Of a DNA stretch of 48,327 bases, positions 26,888 through 34,291 are shown piece by piece (the first letter of the stretch is position 1; every line of letters begins with the position of its first letter). The notes beneath the pieces are model-generated. The model ran no database searches. It saw nothing but the letters and a program-made list of their open reading frames with translations, and was not told the DNA's origin. Source of the DNA: Pseudomonas sp. (lineage in GTDB: Bacteria > Pseudomonadota > Gammaproteobacteria > Pseudomonadales > Pseudomonadaceae); contig NZ_JAGIBG010000034.1 in NCBI RefSeq assembly GCF_017744435.1, positions 59,380 to 107,706 of the forward strand, in the 5' to 3' direction. A program made the translations under genes and the position numbers.

Positions 26888-28675
26888 ATGCCACACGAAG
26901 GCAGCCTTCTGCAAACCGCGGTGATCTTTCTGCTCGCCGCCGTTGTCGCCGTCCCACTGGCCAAGCGCCTGCAACTGGGGGCCGTAATCGGTTACCTGCT
27001 CGCCGGCGTGGCCATCGGCCCGCAGGCCCTGGGCCTGATCCGCGACACCGAAAGCGTCGCGCACATTTCCGAGCTGGGCGTGGTCCTGCTGCTGTTCATC
27101 ATCGGCCTTGAGCTGTCGCCCAAGCGCCTGTGGCTGATGCGCAAGTCGGTGTTCGGCGTCGGCACCGCCCAGGTGCTGCTGACCGGCGCGGTGATTGGCG
27201 CCATCGCCCTGTTCGGCTTTGGCCAGTCGCTACCGGCCGCCATCGTGCTCGGCCTGGGCCTGGCGCTGTCGTCCACCGCCCTCGGCCTGCAGAGCCTGGC
27301 TGAAACCAAGCAGCTCAACGCGCCCCATGGCCGCCTGGCGTTTGCCATCCTGCTGTTCCAGGACATCGCCGCGATCCCGCTGATCGCCCTGGTCCCGTTG
27401 CTGGCCGCCAGCGGCCCGGACACCAGCCACGGCGACAGCCTGCAACACGGCCTGAAGGTATTCGCCAGCATCGCCGTGGTCATCATTGGCGGCCGCTACC
27501 TGCTGCGCCCGGTGTTCCGCACCGTGGCCCGCACCGGCCTGCCGGAAGTGTCCACCGCCACCGCGCTGCTGGTAGTGATCGGCACCGCCTGGCTGATGGA
27601 AGAAGCCGGCATTTCCATGGCCCTGGGCGCCTTCCTCGCCGGCCTGCTGCTGGCCGACTCGGAGTACCGTCACGAGCTCGAATCACAGATCGAGCCGTTC
27701 AAGGGCCTGCTGCTGGGGCTGTTCTTCATCAGCGTCGGCATGGGTGCCAACCTGAGCCTGCTGCTGGAAATGCCACTGGTGCTGCTGGGCCTGACCCTGC
27801 TGCTGGTGGCGGTGAAGCTGGCCCTGCTGATCGGCGTCGGCCGCCTGGCCGGTGGCCTCAACAGCGCCAGCGCGCTGCGCCTGGGCATGGTGCTGGCGGC
27901 TGGTGGCGAGTTCGCCTTCGTGGTGTTCAAGCTGGGCAAGGACCAAGGCCTGTTCGACGCCCAGACCTACGACCTGCTGCTGATGACCATCACCCTGTCG
28001 ATGGCCATCACCCCGCTGCTGATGCTCGGCTGCGCCCGCGCCCTCAAACGCCCGCAACCGGCGCGTGAAGTGCCCGAGCAATACAAGACCATCGACGCCG
28101 GCACGCCACGGGTGGTGATCGTCGGCATGGGCCGCATGGGCCAGATCGTCGCGCGCATCCTGCGCGCGCAGAAAATCCCGTTCATTGCCCTGGAAACCTC
28201 GGTGGACACCATCGAGATGACGCGCATGTTCGAACAGGTGCCAGTGTTCTACGGCGACCCGCTGCGCCCCGAGGTGCTGCATGCGGCCAAGGTCGGTGAA
28301 GCGGAATACTTCATCATCACCATCGATGACCCCGAAGCCGCCATCCACACTGCTGAACGAGTGAAGCGCCAATATCCGCACTTGAAAGTGCTGGCCCGGG
28401 CGCGTAACCGCCAGCATGTGCACAAGCTGGCGGATGTCGGCGCCGAGCCGATTCGCGAGACGTTCTACTCCAGCCTGGAGATGACCCGCCGGGCGCTGGT
28501 CGGGCTGGGCTTGAGCGACGAGCAGGCGGCGGACCGGATCGAGCGGTTTGCCCAGCATGACGAGGAAGTGCTGGAGGCTCAGGGCCTGGTGCGCGATGAC
28601 CGGGCCAAGGTGATGCAGACGGCCAAGGAGGCGCGGGTGGAGTTGGCGCGGTTGTTTGATTCGGATGCGGATTAA
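26888..28675 (+). CDS. Kef-type K+/H+ antiporter (CPA2 family)
   Basis: A 595-residue inner-membrane protein. The N-terminal 380 residues form a Na+/H+-exchanger-like domain with about 12 hydrophobic helices (AKRLQLGAVIGYLLAGVAIGP, LGLGLALSSTALGLQ, LFQDIAAIPLIALVPLLAA). A TrkA-N/RCK domain from about 405 has the nucleotide motif VVIVGMGRMGQIVARIL. KefB/KefC proteins export K+ in exchange for H+ under control of glutathione adducts; no kefF/kefG ancillary gene is adjacent, so glutathione gating is unproven. The ATG at 26888 has GGAG at nine bases. Its stop overlaps the stop of the convergent HigA-like gene by two bases. Confidence 0.9.
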   Translation: MPHEGSLLQTAVIFLLAAVVAVPLAKRLQLGAVIGYLLAGVAIGPQALGLIRDTESVAHISELGVVLLLFIIGLELSPKRLWLMRKSVFGVGTAQVLLTGAVIGAIALFGFGQSLPAAIVLGLGLALSSTALGLQSLAETKQLNAPHGRLAFAILLFQDIAAIPLIALVPLLAASGPDTSHGDSLQHGLKVFASIAVVIIGGRYLLRPVFRTVARTGLPEVSTATALLVVIGTAWLMEEAGISMALGAFLAGLLLADSEYRHELESQIEPFKGLLLGLFFISVGMGANLSLLLEMPLVLLGLTLLLVAVKLALLIGVGRLAGGLNSASALRLGMVLAAGGEFAFVVFKLGKDQGLFDAQTYDLLLMTITLSMAITPLLMLGCARALKRPQPAREVPEQYKTIDAGTPRVVIVGMGRMGQIVARILRAQKIPFIALETSVDTIEMTRMFEQVPVFYGDPLRPEVLHAAKVGEAEYFIITIDDPEAAIHTAERVKRQYPHLKVLARARNRQHVHKLADVGAEPIRETFYSSLEMTRRALVGLGLSDEQAADRIERFAQHDEEVLEAQGLVRDDRAKVMQTAKEARVELARLFDSDAD

Positions 28676-28917
28676 CGCCTCTGCCAGTCATCGTAGGCTG
28701 CCTGCTCGGCCAGGTATTGGCGGGCAGTTCCCAGGCCAGCGGCCTCTAGTTTTTGTGCCAGCTCGCCTGAGATAGGCGCATGGCCGCTGAGTACAGCGGC
28801 CAGTTGCTCTTGTGGGTAATCAAGCAACTTCGCCAACTGCTGAGTAGTCATGGCGATTGCTAACAACACATCTTCGCGCAGTGATTCTCCCGGATAGGGA
28901 GGGTCAAATTGAGGCAT
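28672..28917 (-). CDS. HigA-family HTH protein without toxin partner
   Basis: An 81-residue protein with the HigA antidote layout: FDPPYPGESLREDVL, then a helix-turn-helix (MTTQQLAKLLDYPQEQLAAVLSGHAPISGELAQKLEAAGLG) and the typical ending YLAEQAAYDDWQRR. HigA normally neutralises HigB and represses the operon. No HigB-like reading frame is seen on either side. The ATG at 28917 has AGGAGA upstream on the minus strand. The convergent Kef gene ends inside its stop codon. It may be a solitary regulator. Confidence 0.78.
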   Translation of the reverse strand: MPQFDPPYPGESLREDVLLAIAMTTQQLAKLLDYPQEQLAAVLSGHAPISGELAQKLEAAGLGTARQYLAEQAAYDDWQRR

Positions 28918-29040
28918 GGGAAATCTCCTGGATTGGTTTCCCGATGTTCCTCCCATTCCTCGCTGGATATCAGTTCATAGCGTCTGTATGCGCTGTCAGA
29001 ACTTTCTGCGCCCTTTATTACTGTTGGGACTGCTGCGCAG

Positions 29041-29069
29041 TCCTTCGCGGGCATGCCCGCTCCCACAGG
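29041..29069. repeat. Single REP element
   Basis: TTCGCGGGCATGCCCGCTCC followed by CACAGG; one arm of the pair arrangement seen elsewhere, without an inverted partner. Confidence 0.8.
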
Positions 29070-29109
29070 TGCTTTGCTGAAGCTGAGTCTTGGTATCCAC
29101 CACAGAAAA

Positions 29110-29131
29110 GGGCCACTGTCTCCAGTGGCCC
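29110..29131 (-). terminator. Terminator-like hairpin, minus strand
   Basis: GGGCCACTG-TCTC-CAGTGGCCC is a perfect nine-base stem with TTTTC following in minus-strand sense. No gene was recognised directly upstream of it, so what it terminates is unclear. Confidence 0.6.
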
Positions 29132-29324
29132 TCATCAAATGCCTGATATTCATATGCACCCCCTCAAGCCGGGGTGTGGAGGTCTCACCCTACGCTGATG
29201 ATTCAGCCATCGACGGGGTTCCTGATCCAGTTACTGCCGCTGAATGACAACTGGCTTCGCGCTCAGATGAAACGCTAACAACGCCATCAATAAGGGTCAA
29301 CAGCTGGAACAAAGTGCAACAAAA

Positions 29325-29355
29325 AAGGCCGGCCCCATGGTGGGGCCGGCCTTTG
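29325..29355 (-). terminator. Terminator of isochorismatase copy 2
   Basis: AAAGGCCGGCCCC-ATGG-TGGGGCCGGCCTTT-type strong stem with a run of A's on the left of the plus strand, giving U's on the minus transcript. It starts about 20 bases past the stop at 29375. Confidence 0.88.
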
Positions 29356-29374
29356 TAGTTTGCGCTGCTCGCTG

Positions 29375-30004
29375 TTATTTACCAGCAGTCAGGGCGTTGT
29401 AGCTGGTCATGAGATTGCGGTAGTCCGGAATATGGTTGGAGCACAGCGCCGCCAACCCTTCGATGTCGTTGCGCCAGTCACGGTGCAGCTCACAGGCCAC
29501 GCCGAACCAGGTCATCAGCTGGGCACCGGCCCGGCTCATACGGTCGTGGGCGGCGTCGCGGGTCATTTCGTTGAAGGTGCCGGAAGCATCAGTCACCACG
29601 AACACCTCGAACTCTTCTTCCAGAGCAGCCAGCGCCGGGAATGCCACGCAGACCTCGGTAACCACACCCGCAATGATCAGCTGCTTCTTGCCAGTAGCCT
29701 TCACCGCCTTGACGAAGTCTTCGTTGTCCCAGGCATTGATCTGGCCTGGGCGAGCGATGTACGGCGCATCCGGGAACAGTTCCTTCAGCTCTGGAACCAG
29801 CGGGCCATTGGGGCCTTGCTCGAAGCTGGTGGTGAGGATGGTTGGCAGGTTGAAGAACTTGGCCAGGTCGGCCAGGGCCAGCACGTTGTTCTTGAACTTG
29901 TCCGGCTCGATGTCGCGGACCAGGGACAGCAGGCCCGCCTGGTGGTCGACCAGCAGTACGGCAGCGTCATCTTTGTTCAGGCGGTTGTAGGTGAATTTGC
30001 TCAT
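29375..30004 (-). CDS. YcaC-like isochorismatase-family hydrolase, copy 2
   Basis: 209 residues with the YcaC catalytic set: Asp20, Arg85 (IARPG) and Cys119 (GVVTEVC). Compared by eye with copy 3 it differs at about 14 of 209 residues, whereas copy 1 is more distant. It diverges from the LysR gene at 30140, and the 135-base region between carries an inverted repeat near the LysR start; LysR control is therefore likely. The substrate is unknown. The resemblance extends to the upstream DNA of copy 3, so the two arose by segmental duplication. Confidence 0.92.
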   Translation of the reverse strand: MSKFTYNRLNKDDAAVLLVDHQAGLLSLVRDIEPDKFKNNVLALADLAKFFNLPTILTTSFEQGPNGPLVPELKELFPDAPYIARPGQINAWDNEDFVKAVKATGKKQLIIAGVVTEVCVAFPALAALEEEFEVFVVTDASGTFNEMTRDAAHDRMSRAGAQLMTWFGVACELHRDWRNDIEGLAALCSNHIPDYRNLMTSYNALTAGK

Positions 30005-30117
30005 GGTCTGTGCTCCTAAGGTTTATGAATTTTTCAGCAATCTGGGGTGTTTCGCGTTGATGGGCACAGATTAAAATCATCACCTTTACGGCGGTAGACT
30101 GCGAAAATTGCCTTTAG

Positions 30118-30135
30118 CGTTCCATTTGGAGAACG
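30118..30135. promoter_or_regulatory. Inverted repeat, candidate LysR operator
   Basis: CGTTCCATTTGGAGAACG has perfect five-base arms CGTTC/GAACG around eight bases. It lies just before the LysR TTG start and is preserved, with a changed spacer, upstream of copy 3 at 38791-38808. Confidence 0.55.
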
Positions 30136-30139
30136 ACCA

Positions 30140-31051
30140 TTGGAAGACCTCAATTCCCTCTACTACTTCACCCAGGTTGTAGAGCACGGTGGCTTCGCCC
30201 CGGCCGGCCGGGCACTGGACATGCCCAAGTCGAAGCTCAGCCGGCGCATCGCCGACCTTGAGGACCGCCTCGGCGTGCGCCTGCTGCACCGCACCAGCCG
30301 CCACTGCTCGCTGACCGAGATCGGCCAGGCCTACTACAACCGCTGCCTGGCCATGCGCGTGGAGGCCGAGGGCGCGGCAGAGATCATCGAGCGCAACCGC
30401 AGCGAACCGCGCGGGCTGGTGCGCATCAGTTGCCCGACCACCCTGCTCAACTCCTGGGTCGGGCCGATGCTGACCCGCTACATGCTCAAATACCCGCAGG
30501 TAGAGTTGTTCATCGAGAGCACCAACCGCCGCGTCGACCTGCTGCACGAGGGCTTCGACATTGCGCTGCGGGTGCGCTTCCCGCCGCTGGAGAACACCGA
30601 CATGGTGATGAAGGTGCTGAGCAACAGCACCCAGTGCCTGGTCGGCCAGCCGCAGTACCTGGAACAGCTGCCGAAAGGCTTCGACCCGCAGCTGCTCGGC
30701 ACGCTGCCAAGCCTGCACTGGGGCAGCGCCCAGCGGGAGTATCAGTGGGAGCTGTTCCAGGGCGAGGACAGCAGCCGCAGCATCGTCATCCCGCATACGC
30801 CGCGCATGGTGACCGATGACCTGTTTGCCCTGCGCCACTTCGTGGTGGCTGGAGTGGGCATTGCGCATTTGCCGCGGGTGGCGGTGCGTGAAGACCTGGC
30901 GGCGGGGCGACTGGTGGAGCTGACGCCTGACTGGCACCCACGTTGCGGCATCGTGCATGCGATCTTCCCGTCGCGGCGCGGGTTGTTGCCGTCGGTGCGG
31001 GCGTTGATCGATCACCTGGCCGAGGAGTTCGCCATCAGCGACATGGCTTGA
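30140..31051 (+). CDS. LysR-family regulator divergent from isochorismatase copy 2
   Basis: 303 residues. The N-terminal winged HTH (LNSLYYFTQVVEHGGFAPAGRALDMPKSKLSRRIADLEDRLGVRLLHRTSR) is of the common LTTR type closest to the CrgA/DsdC-like group, followed by the effector-binding domain (RGLVRISCPTTLLNSWVGPML and onwards). The start is a TTG at 30140 with GGAG eight bases upstream; no in-frame ATG lies nearby. Divergence from the isochorismatase gene implies control of it. The effector is unknown. Confidence 0.9.
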   Translation: MEDLNSLYYFTQVVEHGGFAPAGRALDMPKSKLSRRIADLEDRLGVRLLHRTSRHCSLTEIGQAYYNRCLAMRVEAEGAAEIIERNRSEPRGLVRISCPTTLLNSWVGPMLTRYMLKYPQVELFIESTNRRVDLLHEGFDIALRVRFPPLENTDMVMKVLSNSTQCLVGQPQYLEQLPKGFDPQLLGTLPSLHWGSAQREYQWELFQGEDSSRSIVIPHTPRMVTDDLFALRHFVVAGVGIAHLPRVAVREDLAAGRLVELTPDWHPRCGIVHAIFPSRRGLLPSVRALIDHLAEEFAISDMA

Positions 31052-31070
31052 GGCCTGGGCTGCCTGTGCT

Positions 31071-31178
31071 GGCCTCTTCGCGGCGGTTCGACGCCTCGAC
31101 ATGCCCGCTCCCACAGGAACCGCACAGGGCTCGGAGCCTTTGGTGATCCTGTGGGAGCGGGCGCGCCCGCGAAGAGGC
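31071..31178. repeat. Inverted REP pair, first copy with 16-base insertion
   Basis: REP 31071-31117 contains CGGTTCGACGCCTCGA at 31084-31099 inside the usual palindrome; the partner REP is 31148-31178. The pair separates LysR from the porin gene. Confidence 0.85.
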
Positions 31179-31262
31179 TAAAGCAGATCAGCCAGCACAC
31201 CGTTACAAGACCCCTGACCTATCCTTCATCCACAGTCCCGGATCATCCCCCTTGGAGGCCCC

Positions 31263-32525
31263 ATGATCCGCGCCAATCACGGACCAGGCCGCGCCCTGTT
31301 CGCCACCCTCGCGCTCTGCCCGGCACTCGGCCAGGCCGACGAACCCGGCTGGTCGCTGCTCAGCCGCAACTACTTCCTGCACAGCGACTTCCGCTCGCCC
31401 TCCGCCAGCGGCCAGAACTACCGCCAGGAATGGGCCCAGGGTTTCATCGGCGAGGTCCGCTCCGGCTACACCGAGGGCACTGTAGGCCTGGGCCTCGACG
31501 CCCACGGTTTCCTCGGCCTCAAGCTCGACGGCGGTCGCGGGCACGCCGGCACCGGCCTGCTGCCCCGCGACAGCGATGGCCGCGCCGAATCCGACTACTC
31601 CAGTGCCGGTGCCGCGCTCAAGCTGCGCCTGGGCAATACCCAGTTGCGCTACGGCGAAATGACTGTGGAAACCCCAGTGTTCGACACCGGCGACAAGCGC
31701 CTGCACCCGGAGTACGCCACCGGTTGGTTGGTGGACAACGCCGACCTGCCCGACTGGCGGCTGCAGGCCGGGCGCTTCACGGCCTTCAACAACCAGGACA
31801 ACAGCTCCACCCACGACGATTTCAGCGGCTACGGCGCCACCACCCGCAACCGCGCCATCAGCCTGGCCGGCGCCACCTTCGCGCCGCACGGCCCGTTCGG
31901 CGGCGCACTGTACGCCGGAGAGCTTGAGGACACCTGGCGCCAGGCCTATCTCAACCTGAACCTCGCCGAGGGCAACTGGCGCCTGGACGGCAATCTCTAC
32001 AAGACCCGCGACACCGGCAACGCCAGCGCCGGAGCGATCGACACCCTCGCCTATAGTCTGCTGACCAAGTACAGCTTCGGCGCTCAGGCACTGACCCTGG
32101 CCTACCAGAAGGTCGAGGGCGACACGCCGTTCGACTTCGTCGGCGGTGACTCCATCTACCTGGCCAACTCCATCAAGTACGCCGACTTCAACGGCCCCGG
32201 CGAACGCTCGTGGCAACTGCGCTACGACCTCAACTTCGCCACCCTCGGGGTCCCCGGCCTGAGCTTGATGGGCCGCTACGTCAGCGGCCGCGGCATCGAT
32301 GGCAGCCATGCGCCTGCAGGCGGTGCCTACGTGAACAAGTACGGCCAGGGCGGCAAGCACTGGGAGCGCGATGTCGACCTGAAATACGTGGTGCAGTCGG
32401 GCGCCGCCAAAGACCTGAGCCTGTCGTTCTCCCACGTCAGCCATCGCGCCAACCAGGCCCAGGCCGGCGATGACATCGACCGCATCTACCTGATCATCGA
32501 ATACCCACTCAAAGGCAGCTTCTGA
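31263..32525 (+). CDS. OprD-family outer membrane porin
   Basis: 420 residues. A signal peptide (ALFATLALCPALGQA) precedes a mature beta-barrel that follows the OprD pattern: LLSRNYFLHSDFR, QEWAQGFIGEVRSGYTEGTVGLGLDAHGFLGLKLDGG, LRLGNTQLRYGEM, and a C-terminal strand ending in IIEYPLKGSF with a final Phe. OprD porins admit amino acids, aromatic acids or other small carboxylates. The stop is one base before the MFS start, so the two are translationally coupled and may move related compounds in opposite directions (inference). Confidence 0.92.
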   Translation: MIRANHGPGRALFATLALCPALGQADEPGWSLLSRNYFLHSDFRSPSASGQNYRQEWAQGFIGEVRSGYTEGTVGLGLDAHGFLGLKLDGGRGHAGTGLLPRDSDGRAESDYSSAGAALKLRLGNTQLRYGEMTVETPVFDTGDKRLHPEYATGWLVDNADLPDWRLQAGRFTAFNNQDNSSTHDDFSGYGATTRNRAISLAGATFAPHGPFGGALYAGELEDTWRQAYLNLNLAEGNWRLDGNLYKTRDTGNASAGAIDTLAYSLLTKYSFGAQALTLAYQKVEGDTPFDFVGGDSIYLANSIKYADFNGPGERSWQLRYDLNFATLGVPGLSLMGRYVSGRGIDGSHAPAGGAYVNKYGQGGKHWERDVDLKYVVQSGAAKDLSLSFSHVSHRANQAQAGDDIDRIYLIIEYPLKGSF

Positions 32526-32526
32526 C

Positions 32527-34125
32527 ATGAGCACTTCCCCTTCAGGCGCCTGGAGCCCGCTGCGCAACACCACCTTCCGCATGCTGTGGATTGCCACCAT
32601 CGCCTCCAATATCGGCACCTGGATGCATGAGGTGGGCGCCGGCTGGCTGATGACCACGCTGTCAGCCAACCCACTGCACGTGGCGCTGATCCAGGTGGCC
32701 GGCTCGCTGCCGATGTTCTTCCTTGCCCTGCCAGCCGGCGCGGCAGCGGATATCGTCGACAAGCGCCGCTACTTGCTGCTGGTGCAGTTGTGGATGTCAT
32801 CGGTGGCCGTGGTGCTGGCGGCCCTGACGCTGCTCGGGCTGATGAATGTCACCCTGCTGCTGGTGCTGACATTGGCGCTGGGCATCGGCACGGCGTTGAT
32901 GATGCCGGCCTGGAGCGCACTCACGCCGGAGTTGGTGGGCAAGGAAGACCTGGCCAACGCGGTGGCCATTTCCAGCGTCGGCATCAACGTGTCCCGCGCC
33001 ATCGGCCCGGCGCTGGCCGGCGTGGTGGTGAGCATGGTCGGCCCCTGGCTGACGTTCGCCCTGAATGCCGCTTCCTTCGCCGGGGTGATCCTGGTGCTGT
33101 TCCTGTGGAAGCGCGAGGTGAAGGAGCCGTTGTTGCCGGCCGAGCGCTTCGTCGGTGCCATGCGCACCGGCCTGCGCTTTGCGCGCAGTGCCAAACCCTT
33201 GCAGGCCGTGCTGTTGCGGGCATTGGCGTTCTTTTTCTGCGCCAGCGCCGGGACCTCGCTGTTGCCGTTGATCGTGCGCGGTGAGATGCACGGCACTGCG
33301 GCAGACTTCGGCCTGCTGCTGGCGGCCATCGGCATCGGCGCGGTAGCCGGCGCCACCTTGCTGCCACGCCTGCGCGAGCGCATCAGCCGCGACCGCCTGG
33401 TGATGCTCGCCAGCTTGCTGTATGCCCTGTTCCTGCTGGCCCTGGCGCTAGTGCGCAATTTCCATGTGCTGCTGCCGGCGATGCTGCTCAGTGGCGCGGC
33501 GTGGATCGCGGTGCTGTCCAACCTGCAGGTGGCGGCGCAGACCTCGGTACCGGCCTGGGTACGGGCGCGGGCGTTGTCGGTGTACATCCTGGTCTTCTTC
33601 GGTGCCATGGCCAGCGGCGGGTTGCTGTGGGGTACGCTGGCAAGCCATGCGTCGATCACCCTGAGCCTGTTGCTGGCTGCCGGTGGCCTGGCGCTAGGTA
33701 CATTGCTGACCTGCAAGGTCACTCTGCCGGAAACCGAAGCCGAGGAGCTGACACCGTCGCTGCACTGGCCGGTACCGGTGCTGAGCGATGACATGGACAA
33801 GGAAAGCGGGCCGGTGATGGTGACCGTGGAGTACCACATCGAGCCGGCCAAGGCCGAGGCGTTCCAGCAGGCTGCGCGGGAGCTGGAGGCGATGCGCAAG
33901 CGCAATGGCGCACTGTCGTGGGGGTTGATGCGTGACAGTGCAGACCCTGCGCTTTGGCTTGAGTTCTTCTTCGAGGAGTCGTGGCTGGAGCATTTGCGGC
34001 ATCACCATCGGGTGACCCGGGGTGAGCTGAAGATCGAGGCGCGGGTGCGGATGCTGCAGACCAATGGGGTCGAAGTGAAGATCCGGCATCTGTTGGCTGG
34101 GGGGGAGCACAAGGCTCACCATTGA
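32527..34125 (+). CDS. MFS transporter with C-terminal ABM-like domain
   Basis: A 532-residue inner-membrane transporter of the MFS_3/EntS-like group. Residues 1-400 hold about 12 hydrophobic helices (LRNTTFRMLWIATIASNIGTWMHEVGAGWLM at the start; the loop EAGDRR-type motif appears as AAADIVDKRRYLLL). After a linker, residues about 430-525 form a soluble ABM/dimeric alpha-beta-barrel-like tail (VTVEYHIEPAKAEAFQQAARELEAMRKRNGALSWGLMRD, then FFEESWLEHLRHHHRVT). The tail is known in this transporter family but of unclear use. The gene is coupled to the OprD gene and followed by a REP pair and terminator. Confidence 0.9.
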   Translation: MSTSPSGAWSPLRNTTFRMLWIATIASNIGTWMHEVGAGWLMTTLSANPLHVALIQVAGSLPMFFLALPAGAAADIVDKRRYLLLVQLWMSSVAVVLAALTLLGLMNVTLLLVLTLALGIGTALMMPAWSALTPELVGKEDLANAVAISSVGINVSRAIGPALAGVVVSMVGPWLTFALNAASFAGVILVLFLWKREVKEPLLPAERFVGAMRTGLRFARSAKPLQAVLLRALAFFFCASAGTSLLPLIVRGEMHGTAADFGLLLAAIGIGAVAGATLLPRLRERISRDRLVMLASLLYALFLLALALVRNFHVLLPAMLLSGAAWIAVLSNLQVAAQTSVPAWVRARALSVYILVFFGAMASGGLLWGTLASHASITLSLLLAAGGLALGTLLTCKVTLPETEAEELTPSLHWPVPVLSDDMDKESGPVMVTVEYHIEPAKAEAFQQAARELEAMRKRNGALSWGLMRDSADPALWLEFFFEESWLEHLRHHHRVTRGELKIEARVRMLQTNGVEVKIRHLLAGGEHKAHH

Positions 34126-34138
34126 TGCTGCCTGTTCC

Positions 34139-34231
34139 GGCCTCTTCGCGGGCATGCCCGCTCCCACAGGGACCGCGTAGAGCCTGAGGGATGCACTGTA
34201 CCTGTGGGAGCGGGCGAGCCCGCGAAAAGGC
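34139..34231. repeat. Inverted REP pair
   Basis: REP units at 34139-34170 and 34201-34231 face each other across about 30 bases between convergent MFS and amidohydrolase genes. Confidence 0.9.
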
Positions 34232-34246
34232 CAGCACTGCAGGAAC

Positions 34247-34276
34247 AAAAAAGGGGGCCAGTAAAGAGCCCCCTTT
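34247..34276. terminator. Terminator between MFS and amidohydrolase genes
   Basis: AAAAAAGGGGG and CCCCCTTT arms around a loop of about 15 bases, with A's left and T's right, can serve both convergent transcripts. Confidence 0.75.
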
Positions 34277-34291
34277 CCACATCAGCTCACC

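Larger units (their letters stand above)
28918..29374. other. Intergenic region with REP, two hairpins, no clear gene
   Basis: This 457-base stretch holds a single REP (29041-29069), a hairpin with a U-run on the minus strand (29110-29131) and the terminator of isochorismatase copy 2 near its end. A short plus-strand frame of 26 codons near 29198-29278 (starting MIQPSTGFL) is not recognised. A minus-strand frame at 28860-29159 overlaps the HigA gene and the REP and is not believed. No gene is called here. Confidence 0.6.

Noticed and set aside
26888..28675. Complete glutathione-gated KefB/KefC system
   Set aside because: No KefF/KefG quinone-oxidoreductase-like partner is adjacent, so only a Kef-type antiporter is claimed.
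28860..29159. 99-residue minus-strand frame as a possible toxin partner for the HigA-like protein
   Set aside because: It lacks HigB/RelE features, runs through a REP and overlaps the HigA start in another frame.
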